DNA from: Bradyrhizobium jicamae
GTDB lineage: Bacteria > Pseudomonadota > Alphaproteobacteria > Rhizobiales > Xanthobacteraceae
NCBI RefSeq assembly: GCF_018130695.1
Contig: NZ_JAFCJX010000011.1
Location: 62,001-126,000, forward strand
Direction: 5' to 3'
DNA: 64,000 nt
In this document: in pieces, positions 51,514 through 60,333 of the stretch
How positions within the stretch are numbered: position 1 is the first letter of the stretch
How the letters are laid out: each line of letters begins with the position of its first letter
Notes under the pieces: generated by a model
The model's input: only the letters and a program-made list of their open reading frames with translations
Database searches by the model: none
Told to the model about the DNA's origin: nothing
Program-made: the position numbers and the translations under genes

Positions 51514-52260
51514 TCAACGAACCACCGTTCCGATGCGCTCGGATCGGGTCACCCCTGACGGCGATTTCGAGAAAAAGATCAGCCCGACACGCCCGATGAC
51601 ATTCTCGAGCGGGATGTAGCCCATCTGCGACAACACGCGGCTATCGACCGAATTGTCCCTGTTGTCGCCCAGCACGAAGAAATGGCCCGGCGGCACCGTG
51701 TAGACGTTTGTGTTGTCGTAGAAGCCGTTCGCGACGCAGTCGAGCGTCTCATAGCTCACGCCGTTCGGCAGAGTTTCGCGCCAACGCCGTGTGGCGGTTG
51801 CCGGGCCCGATCCGCAGGGATCGTTGCCGACGAAATCCTGCCCGCGCTCGCGCGCCACGGCCGTTCCGTTGATGTAGAGCTGTCCCTGCTTGACCTGGAC
51901 GAGGTCGCCGGGCAAGCCAACCACGCGTTTGACGAAGTCGATACGATCGTCCTTGGGCGAGCGAAAGACCACCACGTCGCCGCGTTCCGGTGCCGATCCA
52001 AAGATGCGTCCCGAGAACAGATTGGGCGAAAACGGCAGGGAATAGTGGCTGTAGCCATAGCTGTACTTCGCGACGAAAAACATGTCGCCAACCTGCAAGG
52101 TCGGCGTCATCGAACCCGACGGCATGTTGAACGGATGAAACAGGAAGGTGCGAAACGGCAGCGGAGACAGGATGAGACCGGCAAGTACGATCAGCACGAT
52201 CTTGCCCCAGGGCCTCCTCCGGCCCGCTTGCTGCGCTCCCGCTTGCTGTATCAGCGTCAT
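51514..52260 (-). CDS. lepB: Signal peptidase I
   Basis: This 248-residue type I signal peptidase has an N-terminal membrane anchor (IVLIVLAGLILSPLPFRTFL), the catalytic Ser in FNMPSGSMTPTLQVGD (about 55), the general-base Lys in DFVKRVVGLPGD (about 118) and the C-terminal signature PPGHFFVLGDNRDNSVDSR. It cleaves signal peptides of exported proteins at the outer face of the inner membrane. It is not next to rnc or era, so it may be an additional copy. The ATG at 52260 gives a normal anchor. Nothing is seen in the 259 bp upstream. Confidence 0.95.
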   Translation of the reverse strand: MTLIQQAGAQQAGRRRPWGKIVLIVLAGLILSPLPFRTFLFHPFNMPSGSMTPTLQVGDMFFVAKYSYGYSHYSLPFSPNLFSGRIFGSAPERGDVVVFRSPKDDRIDFVKRVVGLPGDLVQVKQGQLYINGTAVARERGQDFVGNDPCGSGPATATRRWRETLPNGVSYETLDCVANGFYDNTNVYTVPPGHFFVLGDNRDNSVDSRVLSQMGYIPLENVIGRVGLIFFSKSPSGVTRSERIGTVVR

Positions 52261-52519
52261 GTCATGCCCGTATCCCTGCAACCCTGGGGTTCAGAATAGC
52301 CGAGATACCGCCCCGCGCAATCCGGCAGCGATGATCGGCGAGAGCATGCGAGCCCGCATCCAGGCCACGTCTGAAGGATGTCATCGCCCTTGACCGGGGC
52401 GACCCGGTACGCCGCGGCTCCCCGGCTCTATCGCTGGCGTCTCTGGAATACTGGATCAGCCGCGTGCGCGGGTGATGACGCCGTTGGGTTGTCAGGACGA
52501 CGGTAGTGAGACCCTTCGC

Positions 52520-53746
52520 CTACTGAACCCTTGCGAGCACGGCGAGGCGGCGGATGCCCTTGTTGCGATAGGCGTCGAGGAATGCGTAATAGTCCTTGAA
52601 CGAGACGCAACCGTTGGAATCGCCGTTCGGGCCGAGCATGAAGGTGTGTGCGAGCAGCCCGTTGCGATTGAAGATCTTGCCCTCGCCGCCGACCGGCGTC
52701 AGCCGCAGCGCCGGCACGCCGTGGAACAGCGCCTCGCGCGGCTTCAGCTCGTAGATGTGCGGCGGCGTGACGCCGACCATCTTCAGATGCGAGGAGCGCG
52801 GATCGTCGAGCCGGGAGCCGAGGCCGGAATGCGCTTCGAGCCTGGTGCCGTCGGGCAGATACACCGTCTTGGCGGAGATGTCGTAGACCGCGGTCTGGCG
52901 GTCATAGGGTGGCGAGCCGCCGAGCATCGGATCCTGATCGAGCGTCGAGGGGATACTGCCGGTGACGCTGGCGTCGGCCGAGGCGAACGACAGCAGCGAC
53001 CCCGCCCCCTCGCGCTTGCCCCACAGCTTCTCGACCATGGTCTGCTTCTCGTTCGAAGCGATCGACATCACCGCGGCCTTGGCGCGCGCGGCCATGTCGC
53101 GAACCGTGACGCCGGACTTCGTCGCCGACTTGGCGTCAGGCGCCTTGTCGGCCGGTTTGGCTTCGGCGGGCCTGGTGTCAACCGCGGCCGCCGGCGTGTT
53201 GAGCGCGACCTGCAGATTGGCGGCCGCTTCCTTCTTCGCGGCGTCGACCGATTTCGGCGCAACGCTGGTCTTCGAGGCCTCGGCGACACGCGAGACCACA
53301 ACGGGCTTGACAGCTTCTGCGACCTTCGGCGTATCCACGGGCTTGATGATTTGCGCGGGCGCGGCATCGGCGACGACGCGCGACGGCTCGCCCTGCGGGG
53401 CCGACGCCGCAAACCGATCGTTGAACATCAGCTCAGGCTGCGGCGCTTCCGGTTTCGCCGCCTGCTGCGGCTGCGCCGGCAGCGAGGCGAACACCTCGTT
53501 GAATGCGGGCGGCGCCAGCCGTGCGGCGACCGCGACCGGTCGCCTGGCCACTGGCGCCTCATAGGCGGCGCTGTTCACCGACGGATAGACGCTTGCAGCG
53601 AAGATGTTCGCATAGACCGTCCACGCGCAACCCAGCACGAGCCCCGCGATCGCGGCACTGCCGAGGAAATGCTGAGGAAGGATTTTCCGGGAAGACGTCT
53701 TGCGGACTGGTGCCCCAAGAACCAACGCACTCGCACTCGTACTCAT
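52520..53746 (-). CDS. DUF2778 (Tlde1-like L,D-transpeptidase-related) membrane-anchored protein
   Basis: This 408-residue protein has one N-terminal membrane helix (FLGSAAIAGLVLGCAWTVYA, about 28-50), a long Ala/Pro/Lys-rich linker (about 60-250) and a C-terminal DUF2778 domain. The last holds HSG (LEAHSGLGSRLDDPRSS) and LLAHTFMLGPNGDSNGCVSF, with His and Cys placed as in L,D-transpeptidase active sites. It would face the periplasm and act on peptidoglycan. DUF2778 also occurs in type VI effectors, but no secretion genes are near and the anchor argues for a cell-wall role. Confidence 0.82.
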   Translation of the reverse strand: MSTSASALVLGAPVRKTSSRKILPQHFLGSAAIAGLVLGCAWTVYANIFAASVYPSVNSAAYEAPVARRPVAVAARLAPPAFNEVFASLPAQPQQAAKPEAPQPELMFNDRFAASAPQGEPSRVVADAAPAQIIKPVDTPKVAEAVKPVVVSRVAEASKTSVAPKSVDAAKKEAAANLQVALNTPAAAVDTRPAEAKPADKAPDAKSATKSGVTVRDMAARAKAAVMSIASNEKQTMVEKLWGKREGAGSLLSFASADASVTGSIPSTLDQDPMLGGSPPYDRQTAVYDISAKTVYLPDGTRLEAHSGLGSRLDDPRSSHLKMVGVTPPHIYELKPREALFHGVPALRLTPVGGEGKIFNRNGLLAHTFMLGPNGDSNGCVSFKDYYAFLDAYRNKGIRRLAVLARVQ

Positions 53747-53932
53747 ACGCCCGCTCGAAACAGTTCCACCATGTCCCTCGCTCGATCTCGCGCCGAAAAC
53801 ACATCATCTCGGCGCCGCATCTCGCAGGGGTGCGGACGGCCATTAAGGCGGGTTTTAGTTAAATGCGGCTTAATTGCTTGCGATCCCTGCACCGCGGGAA
53901 GTGCCTGTGGCATGGGGCTTTTTTAAGATGAG

Positions 53933-53973
53933 TTCCGCGCGGAAATGCGGAATTTCTGTCCCATCATGGGACA
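53933..53973. promoter_or_regulatory. Two perfect palindromes upstream of the DUF2778 gene
   Basis: TTCCGCGCGGAA (53933-53944) and TGTCCCATCATGGGACA (53957-53973, 8-bp arms about one central base) lie within 41 bp in the region 53747-54138. They look like operators for dimeric regulators. I find no convincing gene in the rest of this 392-bp gap. Confidence 0.45.
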
Positions 53974-54138
53974 TTGACGCGCCTCCCGGCAGCGCGGAGA
54001 AATTCGTTTCCGATCACCCCGCAATCGCACGGGAGTTCCGCAAAATCTCTCTCCAGCAGGATTACGGGGACCGTGGGCGGCGAACGCTTCACGGCGCGGA
54101 GCGTCGATCAACGTTCCGCACCGGGCTGTTCGCCGCAT

Positions 54139-55479
54139 TCAGTCCTTGAAGGGATCGAACTCGTTCCCACCGGCCATCACGACCGCGAACGGACGCAAGG
54201 TGTGCTGCACCTTGATCGTGCCGGCATGCTCGGCGATCACCTCGGGCAGCCTGCGATACGCCATCGGGCTTTCGTCGAGATCGGCGCCGATCAAGGTGAC
54301 GCCGCGCGAGGCGAGCCAGGCGTCCATCTCGGCGCGCGTGAAGCGACGCTTGGCCTCCTTGCGGCCGAACAGGCGGCCGGCACCGTGCACGGTCGAGTAC
54401 AGCGACGCCTTGGCGGCCTCGCTGTCGATCCCCTCCACGATCACGGCATCGTCGCCCATCGAACCGCCAATGAAGCCGCGCTGGCCCGGAAAGGCCGGCG
54501 TCGCGCCCTTGCGCACCACCCAGAGGTCCTTGCCGCCATGGTTCTCCCGCCACGCATAATTGTGGTGGTTGTGGACCATGTCGGTGACCGCGCCGCCGAT
54601 GATCTTGCGCACGCGCTCGACCACCCACTCGCGGCCGGCATAGGAGTAGCGCCCGGCGAGTTGCATCGCCGCGATGTAGCGCCGCCCGATCTCGCTGTCC
54701 TCGTCGATCACGGCCGGCGGCACGTTCATGCCATCCTTGCCGCCTGCTGCCTTCAGATAGCGCGTCGCGCTGGTGTGGCCGAGACCACGGCTGCCGAAGT
54801 GCACGCCGATCCAGACCAGGCCGGCCTCGTCGCGCATCAGGTCGACATAGTGGTTGCCGGAGCCAACCGTGCCGAGTTGCGCGGTCGCCTTGTTCCGATA
54901 CGCCTCCATGTCGGACTCGCGCCAGGCGTCGGCATCGTCGAACAGATCATGCTCGACGCGCTCCTCATTGGTGCGACCGATACCGAACGAGATCGCCTGG
55001 TGCACATCCCTGATGATGGTGCCGACCTTGCCCTCGATCTGGCTGAACGGCGTATCGAGACGCACGGCCATGTTGCCGCAGCCGATGTCGAAGCCGACGC
55101 CGGAGATGCTGATCTGCTTCTCATAGGCGATCACCCCGCCGACCGGCTGGGCATAGCCGAGATGGCCGTCGGCGCAGATCACGCCGGCCACGACATTGCC
55201 GACCGACATGCAGTTGCGCATCTGCGCGACGGTCGCGTCCTCGTGCTTGCCGAAGATCTTCAGCGGGCTGTTCTGATACGCGGCACCCTGCGGCTTGATC
55301 GCGACGTCGGCGGCCACGGCCTCCATGTCGCGCGCAAGCTTTTCCTTGCGCGCGGCATCGCGGAACAGGCACCAGGTCGGCATCGGCCGCTGTCCGGGGC
55401 GGTCGATCCTGGCGTCCGGATCGAGGCCGGCTTCGATCGCGAGCTCCCTCGCGCGGGTCTGATAGGGATCGGATCGCAT
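54139..55479 (-). CDS. rtcB: RtcB family RNA ligase
   Basis: This 446-residue protein is an RtcB RNA ligase, which joins 2',3'-cyclic phosphate or 3'-phosphate ends to 5'-OH ends with GTP and Mn2+. Visible landmarks are VICADGHLGYAQPVGGV, the metal site GVGFDIGCGNMAV (Asp and Cys), GTVGSGNHYVDL, WIGVHFGSRGLGH, and HGAGRLFGRKEAK containing the guanylylated His (E. coli His337 equivalent). A perfect AAGGAGG site precedes the ATG. RtcA and archease genes are not adjacent. The leader carries tandem hairpins. The nearest RNA-repair-related locus is the slipin/tRNA-like unit 10 kb away on the same strand. Confidence 0.95.
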   Translation of the reverse strand: MRSDPYQTRARELAIEAGLDPDARIDRPGQRPMPTWCLFRDAARKEKLARDMEAVAADVAIKPQGAAYQNSPLKIFGKHEDATVAQMRNCMSVGNVVAGVICADGHLGYAQPVGGVIAYEKQISISGVGFDIGCGNMAVRLDTPFSQIEGKVGTIIRDVHQAISFGIGRTNEERVEHDLFDDADAWRESDMEAYRNKATAQLGTVGSGNHYVDLMRDEAGLVWIGVHFGSRGLGHTSATRYLKAAGGKDGMNVPPAVIDEDSEIGRRYIAAMQLAGRYSYAGREWVVERVRKIIGGAVTDMVHNHHNYAWRENHGGKDLWVVRKGATPAFPGQRGFIGGSMGDDAVIVEGIDSEAAKASLYSTVHGAGRLFGRKEAKRRFTRAEMDAWLASRGVTLIGADLDESPMAYRRLPEVIAEHAGTIKVQHTLRPFAVVMAGGNEFDPFKD

Positions 55480-55510
55480 GGGATCCTCCTTCACTGCAGT
55501 ACACTCGGCT

Positions 55511-55655
55511 CCGGCCGCCAATTCAAGCGGCCGGCGATGACCTCCGTCAGACGCGACGGAGGCCGGTTTGGTGTTGCAGACAGGGAGACCTTCTGGAGAT
55601 TTGGCGTGCCCCTTAAAGACACGTGACGGCGTCTCTCTCTGCCTGCGCGGCAGAG
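55511..55655 (-). promoter_or_regulatory. Tandem perfect hairpins in the rtcB leader
   Basis: Reading toward rtcB: CTCTGCC/GGCAGAG (55655-55637), CCTCCGTC/GACGGAGG (55562-55541, six-base loop) and CCGGCCGC/GCGGCCGG (55534-55511, eight-base loop), all perfect. The last ends about 20 bases before the AAGGAGG site. They could be RNA structures controlling rtcB translation or operators. Nothing further is recognised in 55656-55916, and no -24/-12 sigma-54 promoter was found. Confidence 0.5.
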
Positions 55656-55916
55656 GGACACCCCGCTGCCGTTTACCGCGACGATGGGCGCGGGAGTATC
55701 GACGCAATCGCCGATGCTGCGCGCGCGACATTCCGTTCCCGCCGGACGACCGGCAGGACGGCATAGCGCGCGTGATCGGATTGGAGACGCAGCATCAATC
55801 TTCTCGTGGATCGGCAGAAGTGCGGGTTGAAATACAGCAATTCCCGGTTTTGTAAAGTGCAATGCCCGCAACGGGTGCGGCGGTCGCACCGTTCGACCGC
55901 CGACTTGAGTGAGCGA

Positions 55917-56612
55917 TCAGTAGCTAAGCTTCGGATACCAGTCCTTGCCGCGTCCCTCCGGCGTCGTGTCCAGAATCGTCCAGAGCGGATCCAGGTCAGG
56001 CGCGCCGCGCGGGTCCTGGCCGGGGTCGACAGTACCCGCTCCCATCTCGCCGGCCCAGAAGTGGCGGATGGTCCCATCACGACGGGTGAACACGTTGTAG
56101 CCGGGCATATCGGCGTCGTCCTTGCTGACATAGTCGCGCGTGTAATCGCCGGACTGGTCGGAATAGATCCGGTGCCGCGTCCAGCCACGCGCGGTCTTCG
56201 CCTCGATCAGTCGGGCGATCGGCGAGCGCGCCACGAACACGAACGACATGCGCTGCTCGATGTCGGGCAGCTTCGCCGCCCAGGTGCTCATGAAGGAGGT
56301 GCACATTGGGCACGCCTTCTCGCGCTGCGGTCCGAACATGTAGCTGTAGATCACGAGCGTCGTCTTGCCGGCGAAGAGATCGGCCAGCGTTGCCTCGCCG
56401 GCCTCACCGATGAATTCGTAAGCACGAGTCACCTCGCCGCCCGGCGGCAACGCACGGCGCATCTCGGCGACGCGCTCGATGTGGCGGCGAAGCTCGATCT
56501 CTTCGGCGAGCAGGGCCTGGCGGGCGCGGCGATAGTCATCGCTTTCGTTGGGAACGCGCCTCGCGTTGGTCTTGGCGAGTTCGGTAGCGGGTTTCAGGCT
56601 GGAACCATTCAT
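55917..56612 (-). CDS. DUF899 thioredoxin-like family protein
   Basis: This 231-residue protein belongs to the DUF899 family with a thioredoxin-like fold: LLAEEIELRRHIERVAEMRR near the start, TTLVIYSYMFGPQREKACPM and CTSFMSTWAAKLPDIEQR in the middle, and FWAGEMGAG towards the end. A CPMC pair is placed as in thioredoxins, so disulfide exchange is plausible. Function is unknown. It has no signal peptide. It is upstream of rtcB on the same strand with a 437-bp gap, so linkage to it is doubtful. Confidence 0.88.
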   Translation of the reverse strand: MNGSSLKPATELAKTNARRVPNESDDYRRARQALLAEEIELRRHIERVAEMRRALPPGGEVTRAYEFIGEAGEATLADLFAGKTTLVIYSYMFGPQREKACPMCTSFMSTWAAKLPDIEQRMSFVFVARSPIARLIEAKTARGWTRHRIYSDQSGDYTRDYVSKDDADMPGYNVFTRRDGTIRHFWAGEMGAGTVDPGQDPRGAPDLDPLWTILDTTPEGRGKDWYPKLSY

Positions 56613-56686
56613 GGTGACCTCCCGTGCTAGGACGTGAGACTACAAGACGTTCCGGCATTGGGCGATCCGACACACCCCGCAACTTT

Positions 56687-58192
56687 TTACGGCTGTAGTT
56701 CCGGCGGCGGCGAGCGGTCGAAAATCTCGCCCTTCGGGCCTTCAAGCAGGTCGAGTGCGTAGGTTTCGATGACGAGCGGCCCGCGCATCCGCTTGGCCTC
56801 CGCAACCTTCTCAATACGACCGAACGTATCGCGCAGGGCCGGCGGCATACCCTGGTCGAGCTCGTGCACGTAGAGCAGCTTGCCGGCGAGCTGCGCGGCA
56901 GTCGGCTCCGCCATGTTGATCCAGCGAATGCGCTGGCTCGGCTGCGCGACGCAGGTGCCCTTCGGCAGATAGAAGGCGAGCCAGCTCGTGGTGCCATAAT
57001 CCGGCGCCAGCACGCAGGTCGCGCCGATCCGCGCCCTCACCGCCTCGATCTCGCCGGCCAGTTCGCGCCAGCCGACGCCGACGCTGCGCACGGTGGCATC
57101 GCGCCGATAGCCCGACAGCGCGCCGGTGTTGGCCTGCACGATCAGCAGCGCAAACAGCATGACGCCGCCCGGCATCGCCCAACGCCGGCAGAAATCGATC
57201 AGGCGTTGCGCGCGTGGTCCCCATTGCACCAGCACCGCGGCCACTGCAGCCGCGACCGCAAAGCCCGGATAGACCGGTGCGAACCAGTTGGCCTCGACCC
57301 GCGCATGCAGGGAGTGCCAGACGAAATAGGCAACGATGGTCCAGACCATCGCATTGATCAGCACTCGCGCGCCCAACGCGCCGACCCGGCCCCGGTACAG
57401 CGCGGAGAGGCCCATCGCACCAAGGATGAACACCAGCGGCGTCGCAAAGGCGATCTGCGTCGGGATCAGCTCGGCGATAAAGGCGGGACGGAAATCCTCG
57501 ATCCGCGCGCGGCCCATCTGCTTGATGAAGGACACCCAGTGGTGATCCGCGTTCCAGAGGATGACCGGTGCGAACAGGCCGAGCGCGACCAGCCCGCCGA
57601 GATAGAGCCAGGGCGACAGCAACCAGCGCCGCAGCTTTGGCACCACCGCGAGCCAGATCAGGATCGCAGGCCCGAAGAACAGCGCGGTGTATTTCGACAG
57701 CAGCGCAGCACCGGCGCTGGCGCCGACCGCGAGCCACCAGGCGCCGTTGCCGCTCTCCAGCACTTTCGCGAGCGAGAACAGCAGGAAGCTCGAAGCGACC
57801 AGCAGCGGCGCATCGGGCGTCACGATCATCGTGCCGACGGCGGCCATCAGCGTGACGTTGAGCAGGATGGTCGCGCTCGCCGCCACGCGACGGCCGCCGA
57901 ACAGGATCGCGGCGGAGTGATAGATCGCCCAGCTCATCGGCAGCGCCAGCAGGATCGAGACCAGCCGCACACCGAGCGCGGTGTCGCCGGCGATCAGCGT
58001 GCCCGCGCGGATCACGAGGGCGACCATCGGCGGGTGGTCGTAATAGCCGCCGGCGAGCGCCTTCGACCACATCCAGTAATAGGCTTCGTCGAAGGTCAGC
58101 GGCGTCCAGGCCGCCGCCGCAAGCCGAACTGCGACCAGCACGCACACCGTCGCGACGGTGTTGAGGACCAGCCGCGCCTCGCCCGGATTCAT
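56687..58192 (-). CDS. Glycosyltransferase family 39 (ArnT-like)
   Basis: This 501-residue polytopic membrane protein has the GT39/PMT_2 N-terminal loop with the catalytic acidic residues (TPLTFDEAYYWMWSKALAGG, then YYDHPPMVALVIRAG) and about 11 hydrophobic helices, ending in a soluble C-terminal portion of about 130 residues. Such enzymes move a sugar from undecaprenyl phosphate to lipid A or other periplasmic acceptors. The GT2-GtrA gene starts upstream with only 7 bp between, and would make the lipid-linked sugar donor. Confidence 0.92.
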   Translation of the reverse strand: MNPGEARLVLNTVATVCVLVAVRLAAAAWTPLTFDEAYYWMWSKALAGGYYDHPPMVALVIRAGTLIAGDTALGVRLVSILLALPMSWAIYHSAAILFGGRRVAASATILLNVTLMAAVGTMIVTPDAPLLVASSFLLFSLAKVLESGNGAWWLAVGASAGAALLSKYTALFFGPAILIWLAVVPKLRRWLLSPWLYLGGLVALGLFAPVILWNADHHWVSFIKQMGRARIEDFRPAFIAELIPTQIAFATPLVFILGAMGLSALYRGRVGALGARVLINAMVWTIVAYFVWHSLHARVEANWFAPVYPGFAVAAAVAAVLVQWGPRAQRLIDFCRRWAMPGGVMLFALLIVQANTGALSGYRRDATVRSVGVGWRELAGEIEAVRARIGATCVLAPDYGTTSWLAFYLPKGTCVAQPSQRIRWINMAEPTAAQLAGKLLYVHELDQGMPPALRDTFGRIEKVAEAKRMRGPLVIETYALDLLEGPKGEIFDRSPPPELQP

Positions 58193-58199
58193 GCGCGCG

Positions 58200-59333
58200 T
58201 CATCGCCTGCGCCAGACGAACAGTCCGGACATCGCGTAATTCCAGACCACGCCCATCAGCGCACCGGCCGCGCCCGCCAGCCACCAGATCGGCTCCTGGT
58301 CGTACACCGAGAAGGCGACGCCGACATTGGCGAGCAGGCCGACACTGCAGACCAGATAGAACAACAGCAAGCCGCGCAGGATCGCAAAACCCTTTAGCCG
58401 CTGGTCGCGGTAGGTCAGGAAGTTGTTGAGGATGAAATTGCTGGTCATCGCAACGATCGCGCCCGCGGCCTGCGCCTCCGGGAACGGCGCGTGGAAGATT
58501 TCCAGCGAGATGAAGAGCACGGCGAGATGCACCAGCAGGCCAAGCCCGCCGACCGCCGCGAACAGGATGAAGCGCAGCGTGATCAGGTCATTGGTCAGCT
58601 TCGCCAGCACCAGGCCGAGGAAGTCCAGCACGACCATCGAGTCGAGCTTGCTCTCGCCATGCTGACGCGCGCCGAAAGTGTAGGGAATTTCCACCGCGCG
58701 CAGCTTGCCCTGCGCCGTCGCGACGACGTCGAGCAGGATCTTGAAGCCCTGGGTCGAGAGCTGCGGGGCGAGCTGCTCGAAGCGGTCGCGGCGCAGCATG
58801 AAGAAACCGCTCATGGGATCGGCGATCTCGACCTTGAGCGCACGCCGCGCGATCTCGGTGGCAAACGCACTGCCGCCGGCGCGCTGCTTGTTGAAGCCCT
58901 CGGCCTTGTAGCCCTCGATGTAACGGCTGCCGACCACGAGCTCGGCCTCGCCGCTCTGCAGCAGCGAGACCATCTTCGGCAGCTGCGTCTCGTCGTGCTG
59001 CAGGTCGGCGTCGATCACCGCGGCATAGGGCGCGCTGGAGGCGAGGATGCCCTCGATGCAGGCGCCCGACAGGCCGCGCCGGCCGACGCGGCGGATGCAG
59101 CGCACCCGCTTGTCCTGCCGCGCCAGGCCGCGCACGACGTCCCAGGTGCCGTCGGGCGAATTGTCGTCGACGAAGATGACCTCCCAGGGGATGTCCTTCA
59201 GCGTCGCGTCGAGCCGGCGATACAGCACCGTGACGTTATCGCGCTCGTTGAAGGTCGGGACGACCACCGAAAGCTGCGGCAAACCTGTGGCCTGCGACGG
59301 GGTTTCGGGGCCCGGTTTGATGGTGTCGTTCAT
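58200..59333 (-). CDS. GT2 polyprenyl-phosphate glycosyltransferase fused to a GtrA domain
   Basis: This 377-residue protein has a family 2 glycosyltransferase domain (LSVVVPTFNERDNVTVLYRR, the VIDADLQHDETQLPKM DxD-like motif and RRGLSGACIEGI) resembling dolichol-phosphate mannosyltransferases, followed by a GtrA-type four-helix membrane domain (about 245-375, with AIVAMTSNFILNNFLTYRDQ). It is expected to attach a sugar to undecaprenyl phosphate and help flip it. It forms an operon with the GT39 gene that would use the product. The ATG at 59333 is chosen for a standard N-terminus. Confidence 0.92.
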   Translation of the reverse strand: MNDTIKPGPETPSQATGLPQLSVVVPTFNERDNVTVLYRRLDATLKDIPWEVIFVDDNSPDGTWDVVRGLARQDKRVRCIRRVGRRGLSGACIEGILASSAPYAAVIDADLQHDETQLPKMVSLLQSGEAELVVGSRYIEGYKAEGFNKQRAGGSAFATEIARRALKVEIADPMSGFFMLRRDRFEQLAPQLSTQGFKILLDVVATAQGKLRAVEIPYTFGARQHGESKLDSMVVLDFLGLVLAKLTNDLITLRFILFAAVGGLGLLVHLAVLFISLEIFHAPFPEAQAAGAIVAMTSNFILNNFLTYRDQRLKGFAILRGLLLFYLVCSVGLLANVGVAFSVYDQEPIWWLAGAAGALMGVVWNYAMSGLFVWRRR

Positions 59334-59579
59334 GAGGGCCAGCGTATAGCCGCAGCCTCCCGCGCTGCCAAGGCGGCAGGTTCCGATTCGCAGGCCGGAA
59401 ACAGGGGGAAACCGGATAAAGGGGCCCGGAAATGCCAACGACCACGAACACTGGGCGCGCGTACATCCGGCGCAGCCAACTGTATCGTGGTCGTCCCAGC
59501 GCCGGAGCCTCTGAAGCTGCAACGTCGCCGTTGGTAGCTAAATAGGAACGCGCAACGCCTTCCGCAAGAGCCGGTCGGC

Positions 59580-59780
59580 CTAATTGTTCGGGACTTCCCG
59601 AATCACCGGTCCCCGTGGCGTTGGGGCGGGCGCGGGCTGGGCAGCCGGTGCCGGCTGCGCTGCGGCCGGCTGGGCGGGCTTGCCGATCTGGCTCGGCGAC
59701 GGCCCATAGATGAACGCTGCCGCCAGCACGATCGCCGCGACGATCGCGCCCAACAAGCCCGCGACGGATTGAGAATTCAT
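59580..59780 (-). CDS. Small membrane-anchored Pro/Ala-rich protein (66 aa)
   Basis: One membrane helix (VAGLLGAIVAAIVLAAAFIY) is followed by a periplasmic Pro/Ala-rich tail with PAQPAAAQPAPAAQPAPAP repeats. A GAGGGG site lies 11 bases before the ATG. It has no recognisable family. It lies upstream of the glycosyltransferase pair on the same strand. Confidence 0.55.
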   Translation of the reverse strand: MNSQSVAGLLGAIVAAIVLAAAFIYGPSPSQIGKPAQPAAAQPAPAAQPAPAPTPRGPVIREVPNN

Positions 59781-59852
59781 GCCGGTCGTCCCCTCGCCTC
59801 CGAGGCGGGATTGATATCAAGAATCGGCCGGCTGCAACAGCGGTTCCGCCCG

Positions 59853-60203
59853 TTACCTCGCCCGGCGCCGGACGAAGGCGGTCACGATGTCCTTTTGCGC
59901 AAGCTCGATGGCGCGGTTGGCGGTGGTCAGGTGCTTGTCGGCATCGTCTTTGGGATTTTGCAGCGACAGGAAATCGATCAGCGATACCCGGAAATTCTGC
60001 CGCTCGGAGGGACAGACGGTCGCGATCAGCGTGGTGAATTCCTGGTCCGACATCGCCTTGTTGGTATCGCGCGGATATTCGCGGGCAAGGCAATTCCAGT
60101 AGGCATCGCGGCCGCTGATCGCGAGCTTGTGCGCGTCCCCAACCTCGTCGGCGATCGCGGCCGAGGATGCGAGGGCCAGGACGGAAGCGAGCAGCATGCG
60201 CAT
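59853..60203 (-). CDS. Small secreted protein of unknown function
   Basis: This 116-residue protein has a signal peptide (MRMLLASVLALASSAAIADE, cut after Ala18) and a helical mature part with two Cys (WNCLAREYP, ATVCPSERQ) likely to form one disulfide in the periplasm. GGGAGAACAACC precedes the ATG, a good ribosome site. No known family is recognised. It is divergent from the DUF72 gene. Confidence 0.7.
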   Translation of the reverse strand: MRMLLASVLALASSAAIADEVGDAHKLAISGRDAYWNCLAREYPRDTNKAMSDQEFTTLIATVCPSERQNFRVSLIDFLSLQNPKDDADKHLTTANRAIELAQKDIVTAFVRRRAR

Positions 60204-60333
60204 GGTTGTTCTCCCTTTTTGAACATCCTAGCGCGGCGTGATGCACGCAACCAAGCGCATCGGCGCCAATCTGCCGAACTGGCCAATCACGATTATTTTG
60301 ACTACTCTCCTTGCAGTTGTTCCCCTCCTCACG

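Noticed and set aside
52520..53746. Type VI secretion effector (Tlde1-like)
   Set aside because: It has an N-terminal membrane anchor and long linker, and no immunity gene or type VI genes are nearby.
53874..54149. Possible small plus-strand gene in the gap between the DUF2778 and rtcB genes
   Set aside because: There is no ribosome site, no recognisable sequence, and the frame overlaps the rtcB 3' end; palindromic operators explain the region better.
60238..60333. N-terminal membrane extension of the DUF72 protein
   Set aside because: DUF72 proteins are normally soluble and start at the position of the ATG at 60334; the upstream GTG frame looks fortuitous, though it is not excluded.
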